From NCBI GenBank assembly GCA_038212445.1, contig JBBQUM010000024.1, positions 1-64,000 of the forward strand: a stretch of 64,000 nt of DNA, in the 5' to 3' direction. Below the pieces are notes generated by a model that saw nothing but the letters and a program-made list of their open reading frames with translations, was not told where the DNA came from and did no database searches. The stretch is from TMP-7 sp038212445. GTDB lineage: Bacteria > Acidobacteriota > Terriglobia > Bryobacterales > Bryobacteraceae. This document shows positions 33,790-41,550 of the stretch, piece by piece (within the stretch, counting starts at the first letter, position 1; every line of letters starts with the position of its first letter). The position numbers and the translations under genes are program-made.

Positions 33790-34398
33790 TTATGTTCGTG
33801 CCTGATTGGATGCGCTATCGGCTCCATCGGCGTAGCGCAGGCGAAATTGCTCACGTGCGCGCTTAACCCGCATCTTCACGGCCGAAAGCCGGATGCCGAG
33901 CGAGCTAGCGATCTCATCATAGGAGAGTTCGTCCATATCGCACATCACCAGTGGAATACGCAGAGTGTCGGGCAATGATCGCAGGATCTCGCCGATCTGC
34001 TCGCGGCGCGCTTGTGCAGCCAGATTTTCATCCACCGCAGGCGGGACATGTAGTTGCGGAATCGTCTCCGCCGACTCTTCGTCAATGGAAAACGCGTCTT
34101 TCCCGTCACGCCTCTTCAAATGATTTAAACAGTGATGCACTTTGATCTTCTGCAACCAGTGCCGGAAGGACGACCGGCCTTCGACATTTCGAATGCCGAA
34201 GAACGCTTTCACAAAAACCTCCTGCGCAAGATCCTCGGCATTGTTCTCGTCACGGGTCAGATATCTGCAATCGGCCAGAATGCGCTTCTGATGCTGCGAA
34301 ACCAATTGCTCGAAAGCCCGCAGATCACCATCGCGGGCGGCGCGGACGGCTGCGAGTAATTCAAGATCCTCCTTGTCCGCTTTGCTGTCGTCAACCAT
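33790..34398 (-). CDS. RNA polymerase sigma factor, ECF subfamily
   Basis: A 202-residue sigma-70-family factor with region 2 (YLTRDENNAEDLAQEVFVKAF, near residues 47-67) for core binding and -10 recognition, and region 4 (LSYDEIASSLGIRLSAVKMRVKRAREQF, near 158-185) for -35 recognition. Region 3 is absent, as in ECF factors. It heads an operon with a small basic protein and an MscS-like channel, divergent from an aquaporin-mscL operon. A role in envelope or osmotic stress is inferred from this setting. No classical anti-sigma gene (zinc-binding or transmembrane) is recognised unless the 70-residue protein is one. Confidence 0.92.
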   Translation of the reverse strand: MVDDSKADKEDLELLAAVRAARDGDLRAFEQLVSQHQKRILADCRYLTRDENNAEDLAQEVFVKAFFGIRNVEGRSSFRHWLQKIKVHHCLNHLKRRDGKDAFSIDEESAETIPQLHVPPAVDENLAAQARREQIGEILRSLPDTLRIPLVMCDMDELSYDEIASSLGIRLSAVKMRVKRAREQFRLRYADGADSASNQART

Positions 34399-34708
34399 GC
34401 GCCGAGGATCTCACAACTCTGGACATGTACGCACTGAAAAAAGTCACTTCAGTAGCACTGGGATAACCGACCCTCCATCCGTGCCGCGAATGATTCTCCG
34501 AGAGATGTGACTTTCAGGTGGGGACGTCTGTCTGAGGATGTGAACACACAATCAGCTGAGCGCGAGAACGGTCTTGTGCCAGACGCTCTCCAGCGCCGGG
34601 CGCAAATAATCGAATGGAATTCGACACTTGACAGAACCGACATCGAGGCGACTTTCCCCGGTCTGGAATCGAGAAGGTGAGCGTTTAGCCGATCGCGATA
34701 AGACAAGC
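34399..34708. other. 310-base divergent intergenic region, no gene seen
   Basis: It separates the ECF sigma operon (minus) from the aquaporin-mscL operon (plus) and must hold both promoters. AAGTCAC (near 34439) and GTGACTT (near 34508) form a distant inverted pair. A TTGACA hexamer at 34628-34633 has no convincing -10 at normal spacing. An in-frame TTG at 34628 could extend the aquaporin but lacks a signal of translation. No coding sequence, repeat or RNA was recognised. Confidence 0.5.
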
Positions 34709-35452
34709 ATGCCGAAACCGGCTCGGCTGCTCTATCGAAGCAGCGCCGAATTACTCGGAACATTTTGGCTGGTGTTTGGTGTTTGCGGCAGCGCGGTGCT
34801 GGCCGCATCGTTTTCGATCAATGGATTTCAGTTCCTGTGTGTCGCAGTGATGTTCGGACTTTCAATGGCGGGACTGGTTTATTCGGCCGGCCGCATCTCC
34901 GGGTGTCATCTCAATCCGGCGATCTCAGTAAGTTTGGCCCTGGCCAAGCGGTTCGGTGTTGCCGATTTGCCCGCCTACGTCGCTTCACAGATGGCGGGCG
35001 CGATCCTAGGCGCGGGCGTAATGTATTTTGCCGTCCGTGGCAAGGTGGGTTTCAAAGTGAGCGCTAGTCTGACCTCCAACGGATATGGCGCGCACGCACC
35101 CGGATTGTCAGCCTGGACAGGCGTCTTGGTGACGTTTCTGTTTGTGATAGCGATCCTCTGGCTTCTTGACCACCCGGGCGAACACAAATTAACCGCCGTG
35201 ACGATCGGAACAGGCTTGACGCTTCTCCAACTGATCACCCTCGCGGTGACTACCCTCTCGCTGAATCCATGGCGGGGTGCGCGGCCAGCAGTATTCATAA
35301 GCGCGGAAATCCTGAAGACGTTGTGGGTCTGCGGAATACCGTCCTTATTAGGAGGAGTGCTGGCCGCGTACGCGTACATGAACGTGACTCAATTCGCTCC
35401 GGCACTCGCAATCTTCAAGATTCGAAGAAAAGGACAAGACGAAAATGTTTAA
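34709..35452 (+). CDS. Aquaporin-family (MIP) channel with altered second NPA motif
   Basis: A 247-residue inner-membrane protein with six membrane helices for water or small-solute flow. The first pore motif is intact (CHLNPAIS). The second, which should read NPAR, is NPWR (SLNPWRGARPAVF). The selectivity-filter Arg is kept but the Ala is replaced by Trp. Total length fits AqpZ-like channels. The ATG at 34709 is used; an upstream in-frame TTG would add 27 polar residues. The 3' end overlaps mscL by 8 bases, giving an osmotic-response operon. Confidence 0.85.
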   Translation: MPKPARLLYRSSAELLGTFWLVFGVCGSAVLAASFSINGFQFLCVAVMFGLSMAGLVYSAGRISGCHLNPAISVSLALAKRFGVADLPAYVASQMAGAILGAGVMYFAVRGKVGFKVSASLTSNGYGAHAPGLSAWTGVLVTFLFVIAILWLLDHPGEHKLTAVTIGTGLTLLQLITLAVTTLSLNPWRGARPAVFISAEILKTLWVCGIPSLLGGVLAAYAYMNVTQFAPALAIFKIRRKGQDENV

Positions 35453-35879
35453 AGAGTTCAAAGAATTTGTGCTGAAGGGCAACGTCCTTGATCTGGCAGT
35501 AGCGGTGATCATCGGCGCTGCATTTGGGGCCATTGTGACTTCGATGGTGAACGACGTGGTGATGCCGCCGATCGGCTTGCTGTTGGGTCAGATGGATTTC
35601 AAAGAGCTGTTTCTCTCGCTCAACGGCCAACCATATCCGACCTTGGCGGCGGCAAGAACTGCTGCCGCACCCGTGATCGCTTACGGCCAATTCCTGAATA
35701 CCATCGTTAACTTCCTGATCGTCGCCTTTGTGATTTTCCTAGTGGTGCGAACAGCAAATCGCCTCCAAAAACCCGTGGCGCCGGCCTTCGTGCCACCTAC
35801 AAAAGATTGCACCCAGTGCTTCACGGCGATCCCGGTTCCCGCCAAGCGATGCCCGCACTGCACATCGCAACTCGCTTAA
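35445..35879 (+). CDS. mscL: Large-conductance mechanosensitive channel MscL with zinc-ribbon tail
   Basis: A 144-residue MscL that opens under extreme membrane tension. The family N-terminus FKEFKEFVLKGNVLDLAVAV and pore helix GAAFGAIVTSMVNDVVMPPIG are clear, as is the second helix (FLIVAFVIFLVVR). The C-terminus carries a CTQC...CPHC zinc-ribbon-like tail (residues ~122-140) in place of the plain cytoplasmic helix. This extension occurs in some MscL proteins. It overlaps the aquaporin gene by 8 bases and is followed 17 bases later by a DUF481 gene. Confidence 0.95.
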   Translation: MFKEFKEFVLKGNVLDLAVAVIIGAAFGAIVTSMVNDVVMPPIGLLLGQMDFKELFLSLNGQPYPTLAAARTAAAPVIAYGQFLNTIVNFLIVAFVIFLVVRTANRLQKPVAPAFVPPTKDCTQCFTAIPVPAKRCPHCTSQLA

Positions 35880-35896
35880 GAAGGTTTTGAAGATCA

Positions 35897-36820
35897 ATGA
35901 CCAAATACAAAATCGCCACGCTCCTGGCGCTGCTTCAAACTACCTGGGCCGACCAGGTTGTCATGAAAAACGGTGACCGCGTCAGCGGCGCAATTGTGAA
36001 GAAAGACGGCAAGAGCATCACGATTAAGACAGACCAGTTCGGCCTCTTGACTGCGGCGTGGGATCAGGTGGAGTCAATTCGTACCGACAAACCGGTCAAC
36101 GTAGTGCTTCAAGACGGCAGGATCGCTAGCGGCACACTGGAGACGGCGGGCGGGAGAGTCGACCTCAAGGGAGCCCAGGGCTCGCTGAGCGTCGCGCCGG
36201 CAGAGGTTGCGGCAATTCGTAACGCCGACGAGCAGCGCGCGTACGAGCGTTTGCTGAAGCCGGGGTGGGGTCAGCTATGGGCAGGAACGGCAAGTCTTGG
36301 ATTCGCCGGGACGAGCGGCAATGCGAAGACGCTGACGTTCAGTACAGGGGTAAACGCAGCCCGCGTGACGAATACCGACAAGGCTTCCTTATACTTCAAC
36401 GCGATCAAAGCCTCAGCACTGGTGAACGGGAAGAATGCTGATACGGCGCAAGCGATACGAGGCGGTCTTGGTTACGACCACAACTTGACGTCTCGTCTAT
36501 TCGTGAACATCTTCAACGATTATGAATACGATCGATTCCAGAACCTGGATCTGCGCTTTGTGCTCGGCGGTGGTCTTGGCTTTCACGCGATCAAGACCGA
36601 GCGAAGCCGCCTCGATCTGCTCGGTGGCGCTGATTTCAACCGGTCGAGCTTCAGTACGCCGTTGACCCGGAAGTCGGCGGAACTTTACTGGGGGGATGAA
36701 TACAGCCTGAAACTTACCGGCGCCGCGTCACTGGTGCAGAGTTACCGGATGTTCAATGATCTAACGAACATCCGCTCGACCCTGAACGAGCGGGAACGCG
36801 GCTCATGGTGCCGGCACTAG
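35897..36820 (+). CDS. DUF481 outer-membrane beta-barrel protein, C-terminally truncated
   Basis: A 307-residue exported protein. After a signal peptide (KYKIATLLALLQTTWA) come two small repeats of GDRVSGAIVKKDGKSITIKT and GRIASGTLETAGG type, then a DUF481 barrel (WAGTASLGFAGTSGNAKTLT, YDHNLTSRLFVNIFNDYEYD). The family normally ends with several further strands and a terminal aromatic residue. Here the reading turns after SYRMFNDLTN into a charged tail of ~15 residues, so the barrel appears cut short by a rearrangement or deletion. It follows mscL by 17 bases, probably in the same operon. Confidence 0.78.
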   Translation: MTKYKIATLLALLQTTWADQVVMKNGDRVSGAIVKKDGKSITIKTDQFGLLTAAWDQVESIRTDKPVNVVLQDGRIASGTLETAGGRVDLKGAQGSLSVAPAEVAAIRNADEQRAYERLLKPGWGQLWAGTASLGFAGTSGNAKTLTFSTGVNAARVTNTDKASLYFNAIKASALVNGKNADTAQAIRGGLGYDHNLTSRLFVNIFNDYEYDRFQNLDLRFVLGGGLGFHAIKTERSRLDLLGGADFNRSSFSTPLTRKSAELYWGDEYSLKLTGAASLVQSYRMFNDLTNIRSTLNERERGSWCRH

Positions 36821-36827
36821 CAATGCA

Positions 36828-36856
36828 TGGGAGGCGTGCCGGCGCCCTGGTTTTTT
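36828..36856 (+). terminator. Candidate rho-independent terminator after the aquaporin-mscL-DUF481 operon
   Basis: A GC-rich imperfect hairpin (GGCG near 36833 pairing with CGCC near 36843, extendable with a bulge) is followed by six T (36851-36856) and a further T run. It lies right after the DUF481 stop, where a terminator is expected. The stem is short, so the call is tentative. Confidence 0.4.
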
Positions 36857-36986
36857 AGTTTTTGAAAATTTGGAGTTCGAAAGAGTTTCGGGACACACGA
36901 CTGAAAGATGGGTGCAATCGAGGATTGGGCGGCTGGGTTTCGGGAGATGTCCGAGGTTCAGCATAACCCTGATAAAGTTGTCGCTG

Positions 36987-37985
36987 ATGAAGACCGTCAC
37001 CCTCGACCAGCCTGGTCACTTCCACCTAACCGATACACCTCCACCCGCCGACCCCGGAAAAGGAGAAGTGCTGGTGCGGGTGCTGACCGTGGGCATTTGC
37101 GGCACTGACCTGCATGCTTTTGAAGGAACGCAGCCCTTCTTCACCTATCCACGAATTCTCGGGCATGAACTCGCGGTCGAAGTAATTGCGACGGGCGACG
37201 CCGTAGCCGGTTTCAAGCCTGGCGACCGCTGTGCCGTCAACCCCTACGTGACTTGTGGAGTGTGCGCCGCCTGCACACGTGGACGCACCAACTGCTGCGC
37301 CAAAATGCGCGTGATCGGCGTCCACACCGACGGAGGCATGCGGGACCGCATCGTCATTCCCGCCGCTCAAATCTACAAATGCGAGAAATTGCCGGACGTG
37401 CAGATTCCGCTGGTGGAAACGCTTGGCGTAGGAATCCACGCGGTGGGACGCTCAGCGGCAGAAGCAGGCGATAGGGCGATCGTGGTCGGCGCCGGGCCCA
37501 TCGGACTGTCGGTTATCGAATTCCTGAAGGTTGCTGGAGCCGAAGTGGGAGTGGTGGAGAAGATGCCGGAGCGGTTAAGCTTTGCGGCGAAACACAATCA
37601 GCTCAGCCGGTACTATCCTTCGCACGAAGAGGCGCGTCAGGAACAGCCGTCGATGCTGGTATTCGACTGCACCGGCGATCGCGGCTCGATGGAGAGTTCG
37701 ATCCACCTGCTGGAGCAGGGCGGAAAGCTCATCTTCGTCGGACTGGTCAATGATCAGATTTCGTTGTTCGATCCCGACCTGCACCGGCGAGAGGCAACCA
37801 TCCTCGCGAGTCGCAATAGCACTCCCGCCGAGCATCATCGCGTGCTGGACCTGATGGAGAGCGGACAGATTGACATCAGCAGTTGGCCCACCGAGGTGGC
37901 TTCGCCGGAGAAAATGAGCGAACGTTTCCCGTTGTGGCTGAGACGCGAAGCGGGCGTGGTGAAGTCGATCGTCAGCTGGTGCTGA
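36987..37985 (+). CDS. Zinc-dependent medium-chain alcohol/polyol dehydrogenase
   Basis: A 332-residue MDR dehydrogenase. It shows catalytic-zinc GICGTDLHAFEG and GHELAVEV, the structural-zinc cysteines in CGVCAACTRGRTNCC, and the NAD loop VGAGPIGLSVIEF (near residue 168). The family includes threonine, sorbitol and galactitol/uronate-related dehydrogenases. It precedes an SDR, a UxaE-like epimerase and a GH28 enzyme. A zinc dehydrogenase, GH28, UxaE and SDR also lie together in Thermotoga maritima, as I recall. A role in hexuronate catabolism, for example as a keto-uronate reductase, is inferred. The ATG at 36987 has no strong ribosome site. Confidence 0.85.
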   Translation: MKTVTLDQPGHFHLTDTPPPADPGKGEVLVRVLTVGICGTDLHAFEGTQPFFTYPRILGHELAVEVIATGDAVAGFKPGDRCAVNPYVTCGVCAACTRGRTNCCAKMRVIGVHTDGGMRDRIVIPAAQIYKCEKLPDVQIPLVETLGVGIHAVGRSAAEAGDRAIVVGAGPIGLSVIEFLKVAGAEVGVVEKMPERLSFAAKHNQLSRYYPSHEEARQEQPSMLVFDCTGDRGSMESSIHLLEQGGKLIFVGLVNDQISLFDPDLHRREATILASRNSTPAEHHRVLDLMESGQIDISSWPTEVASPEKMSERFPLWLRREAGVVKSIVSWC

Positions 37986-38102
37986 TCACGCCGGACGGCC
38001 CCGTAGCTAGACGCCGCTGCAGGGTTTTAGAACGGCTCAACGGCTATTTTAGAAATCCTCGTTTGACGCAGTATTGCGGACCCTCATATCTTAGAGGGGC
38101 AC

Positions 38103-38879
38103 ATGAGCAAAAACATTATGGACCTGGACGGCCGCCTCGCCGTAGTGGTTGGCGGGACGTCCGGGATCGGGCGCAAACTCGCCGTCGGACTGGCTGAGGC
38201 GGGCGCCGACGTCGTTGCCACCGGACGACGCGAGGATATGGTCAAAGAAGTCGCGGCTGAGATTGAAGCCACCGGCAAGCGAAGCCTGGCGCTCACCTGC
38301 GACGCCGGATCGAGGCCATCCATTGATGCCTTCCGCGACGCCGTAATGGCTAAGTTCGGACGCGTCGACATCCTGGTAAACGCCGCGGGACGCATTTTCC
38401 GCAAGCCGACCCTGCAGGTGACTGAGGCTGAGTGGAACACACTTTTCGACGTCAATGTCACGGGCATGCTGCGCACCTGTCAGAGCTTCTTCGAGCCCCT
38501 GGCAGCCAGCGGACACGGCCGCATCGTTAATATCGCATCCTTGAATTCCTTCGTCTCGCTGGTGGAAGTTACAGCCTATGCGGCGTCGAAAGGCGCTGTG
38601 CTGTCGCTCACACGCAGCCTGGCGGTCGAGTGGGCCAAAAACAAGATCAACGTGAACGCGATTGCGCCTGGTGTCTTCCGCACCGACCTCAACGCGGCAC
38701 TGCTGGACGGTACAACGCGTGGAAAGGAGTTGCTCATGCGGACGCCCATTGGACGCTTTGGGCAACAGACTGAGCTGATCGGCGCGACCATTCTGCTGGC
38801 GTCAGATGCTGCCAGCTACATCACGGGCCAGTGCATCACGGTGGACGGCGGATTTCTCGCATCGGGAGTTAATCAATGA
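38103..38879 (+). CDS. Short-chain dehydrogenase/reductase (gluconate/uronate type)
   Basis: A 258-residue classical SDR with the cofactor loop GGTSGIGRK (16-24), NAAG (near 95), catalytic Ser in NIASLNSF and the Tyr/Lys pair in TAYAASKGAV (near 157-166). It is closest in pattern to gluconate 5-dehydrogenase and KduD-like enzymes. A GAGGGG ribosome site precedes the ATG at 38103. It overlaps the uxaE-like gene by 4 bases (ATGA), so it works in the galacturonate set, probably on a keto-deoxy sugar acid; the substrate is inferred. Confidence 0.87.
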   Translation: MSKNIMDLDGRLAVVVGGTSGIGRKLAVGLAEAGADVVATGRREDMVKEVAAEIEATGKRSLALTCDAGSRPSIDAFRDAVMAKFGRVDILVNAAGRIFRKPTLQVTEAEWNTLFDVNVTGMLRTCQSFFEPLAASGHGRIVNIASLNSFVSLVEVTAYAASKGAVLSLTRSLAVEWAKNKINVNAIAPGVFRTDLNAALLDGTTRGKELLMRTPIGRFGQQTELIGATILLASDAASYITGQCITVDGGFLASGVNQ

Positions 38880-40138
38880 GCAGCAGTATCGTACTGGAGA
38901 AATTCTCCCTCGGAGTGGGCGACCGGTTCGCGCACCAAGCCAAGGCTCAACTAACGGCTTGCGTGAAAGCGCTGCAACAGGGCGTGCTGGTTGTACCGGT
39001 CTGGAACAAGTCAAACCGGGAGCACAACATCGTTCATTCGGAGCCGTCCAGCGTCCGTGGTGCGGCAGATGCGGCGGTGAAAGCTCTCGATTGGAAACAG
39101 CCGCACCACGTGGACGCCGACCACATCAACCTCACCACCGTCGACCGTTTTGTCGCTCCCAGCGATTTCTTTACCCTCGACGTCGCCGACTACATCGGGC
39201 GCCCCCCCGCCGCCGGCGCGGTCGAATCGTTCCTCAACCGGCACCCCGAATTGATTGGCCGCTATGAGATGGACGGCATCACCGAACCACTGACCATCAC
39301 ACGCGAGGCTGCGGCAGAGGCTGCTGGAAAATACCTTTTCGCCGTGACCGAGGCGGGGAAAATTTACCGCCACATCGAATCCGCGAAAGGCAAAAGAAAT
39401 TTCGTCACTGAAGTCTCCATGGACGAAACTGATGCTCCACAGACGCCGCGGGAATTGCTAATCATTCTGGCGGCAATCGCCGACGAAGGCATTCCCACGC
39501 AGACAATCGCGCCGAAGTTCACCGGCCGTTTCAATAAGGGCGTGGATTATGTTGGCGACGTGGTGCGGTTCGAGAAAGAATTCTCGGACGATCTTGCGAT
39601 CATCAAGCACGCTGTACGGGCCTACGGCTTGCCGTCGAACCTCAAGCTCAGCGTACATTCCGGCAGCGATAAATTTTCCATTTACGGAGCCATCCGGCGT
39701 TCGCTCGCCAGTTCAGGCGCGGGTGTTCACGTCAAGACAGCCGGCACAACATGGCTTGAAGAGCTCATTGGACTGGCGGAAGCGGGCGGCGACGGCCTGT
39801 CCCTGGCCAAGGAGATCTACGCAGGGGCCGTCGAGCACTTCGACGAGCTGTGCGCCCCCTACGCGTCGGTGATCGACATCGACAAAGCGCAACTGCCCTC
39901 GCCAGCGACAGTTTGCGGGTGGACGTCGGAGCAGTACATGGGCGCACTGCGGCACGACCAGAAAAATCCGCAGTACAACGTCAATCTCCGCCAGTTGCTC
40001 CACGTCGGGTTCAAGATCGCCGCCAAGATGGGCGAGCGCTATACCAACCTCGTAGTGGCGTGCGAAGGTCCGATCTCGAAGAACGTCACGGAGAATCTGT
40101 ATGACCGCCATATCACGCCGCTCTTTCTTCAGAAGTAG
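38876..40138 (+). CDS. uxaE: Tagaturonate epimerase, UxaE family
   Basis: A 420-residue cytoplasmic enzyme matching UxaE, which converts D-tagaturonate to D-fructuronate and so joins the galacturonate and glucuronate routes. Recognisable blocks are HHVDADHINLTTVDRF (metal or substrate binding), IAPKFTGRFNKGVDYVGD, LSVHSGSDKFSIY and HVGFKIAAKMG. It overlaps the SDR by 4 bases and the GH28 gene by 38 bases. The set fits breakdown of pectin: polygalacturonase releases galacturonate, and UxaE and the dehydrogenases process the keto acids. A UxaC isomerase and a transporter are not in the window. Confidence 0.85.
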   Translation: MSSSIVLEKFSLGVGDRFAHQAKAQLTACVKALQQGVLVVPVWNKSNREHNIVHSEPSSVRGAADAAVKALDWKQPHHVDADHINLTTVDRFVAPSDFFTLDVADYIGRPPAAGAVESFLNRHPELIGRYEMDGITEPLTITREAAAEAAGKYLFAVTEAGKIYRHIESAKGKRNFVTEVSMDETDAPQTPRELLIILAAIADEGIPTQTIAPKFTGRFNKGVDYVGDVVRFEKEFSDDLAIIKHAVRAYGLPSNLKLSVHSGSDKFSIYGAIRRSLASSGAGVHVKTAGTTWLEELIGLAEAGGDGLSLAKEIYAGAVEHFDELCAPYASVIDIDKAQLPSPATVCGWTSEQYMGALRHDQKNPQYNVNLRQLLHVGFKIAAKMGERYTNLVVACEGPISKNVTENLYDRHITPLFLQK

Positions 40139-41483
40139 CGCGGCCCTCGCAATTTCAGCCTCGGTTGCTCGAGGCTCTGAATTCGACGATGAAGTCGCCG
40201 CGATTCTCAAACGCATCCGTGCCCCAAAGTTCCCGGATCGCGATTTCGTAATCACGAAGTTCGGGGCGAAAGCGGGCGGATTCGACTGTACGGCCAGCAT
40301 TCGCGAAGCGATCGCCGCCGGCGCCAAGGCTGGCGGCGGTAGGGTCCTCATCCCGCAGGGCGTATTTTTCACCGGCGCGATACACCTCGACAACAACGTG
40401 AACCTGCATGTCGAGAAGGGCGCAACGCTGAAGTTCATCTTCGACCCAAAACTCTACTTGCCTGCGGTTGTGACGCGCTGGGAAGGCACTGAGTGCATGA
40501 ACTACTCGCCGTTCATTTACGCGTACGAGAAAGAGAATATCGGGATCAGCGGTGAGGGAGTCCTCGATGGACAGGCTGGCTGCGAGGCTTGGTGGCCTTG
40601 GGCGGGCAAGGGACACTGCGAGTTGAAACCGGGGGCGCCGTCACAGCGTGCCGACCGCGACGCGCTGATAGCGATGGCTGCCAAGGGCACACCGGTAAGC
40701 GAGCGCAAGTTTGGCGACGGACACTATCTGCGACCGCAATTCGTCCAGCCCTACAAGTGCAGAAACGTCGTCATTGAGGGTGTGACGATACGGAATTCCC
40801 CGATGTGGGAACTGCACCCGGTGCTGTCAACCAACGTGATTGTGCGCAACGTCAAAATCTCGAGCCACGGCCCGAACAACGACGGTTGCGACCCGGAGTC
40901 ATGCAAAGATGTGTTGATCGAAGGCTGCGAGTTCGATACCGGCGATGACTGCATCGCCATTAAGAGCGGCCGCAACGAAGAGGGCCGTCGGGTTCCTGTA
41001 CCGTCGGAAAACCTCATCATCCGCAAGTGCGTGATGAAGGCTGGCCATGGCGGGGTTACTTTGGGCAGCGAGATCTCGGCCGGCGTTCGCAACGTCTACA
41101 TAGAGGACTGCCTGATGAGCAGTCCCGACCTCAACCAAGGCCTGCGTTTCAAGAACAACGCCATGCGGGGGGGCGTGCTGGAACACATTCGCGCGCGCAA
41201 CATCGAGATCGGCCAGGTAGGCGTCGCGATCGAGGTGGACTTCCTTTATGAAGAAGGAGCCAAAGGTCCCTACAAGCCGGTGGTTCGCGACCTTCTGGTG
41301 ACCAATCTGAAGTGCAAACACGCGAGGTCGCCGTGGACGTTGCGGGGACTGCCCAACGCACCCGTACAGCAGATCCGGCTTGAGGACTGCACCTTTGAAC
41401 ATACCGACAAGGAGCCAATTGTCGAGCATGTGGAGGGCTTAAGTCTTAAGTCAGTCAGCATCAACGGCGCCCAAATCCGCTGA
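40101..41483 (+). CDS. Glycoside hydrolase family 28 polygalacturonase, Tat-exported
   Basis: A 460-residue right-handed beta-helix enzyme that hydrolyses polygalacturonate. Catalytic motifs are in order: NNDG (259-262), DTGDD (279-283) and GHGG (315-318). The twin-arginine leader ISRRSFFRSSAALAISASVARG points to periplasmic export. The ATG at 40101 has a GGAGAA ribosome site 6 bases before it, so the 38-base overlap with uxaE looks genuine. An exo-acting specificity is possible by analogy to uxaE-linked GH28 enzymes but cannot be read from sequence. Confidence 0.9.
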   Translation: MTAISRRSFFRSSAALAISASVARGSEFDDEVAAILKRIRAPKFPDRDFVITKFGAKAGGFDCTASIREAIAAGAKAGGGRVLIPQGVFFTGAIHLDNNVNLHVEKGATLKFIFDPKLYLPAVVTRWEGTECMNYSPFIYAYEKENIGISGEGVLDGQAGCEAWWPWAGKGHCELKPGAPSQRADRDALIAMAAKGTPVSERKFGDGHYLRPQFVQPYKCRNVVIEGVTIRNSPMWELHPVLSTNVIVRNVKISSHGPNNDGCDPESCKDVLIEGCEFDTGDDCIAIKSGRNEEGRRVPVPSENLIIRKCVMKAGHGGVTLGSEISAGVRNVYIEDCLMSSPDLNQGLRFKNNAMRGGVLEHIRARNIEIGQVGVAIEVDFLYEEGAKGPYKPVVRDLLVTNLKCKHARSPWTLRGLPNAPVQQIRLEDCTFEHTDKEPIVEHVEGLSLKSVSINGAQIR

Positions 41484-41550
41484 CCCTCGCTTGCAATTTC
41501 GCCCCACACGACTATGATTGATAGATTGGCCAGCTGGGACTGGCCGCTCT

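Noticed and set aside
38063..38091. TTGACG and ATATCT spaced by 17 bases before the SDR gene
   Set aside because: The transcript would start only about 5 bases before the ATG and would exclude the GAGGGG ribosome site, so it is unlikely to be the working promoter.
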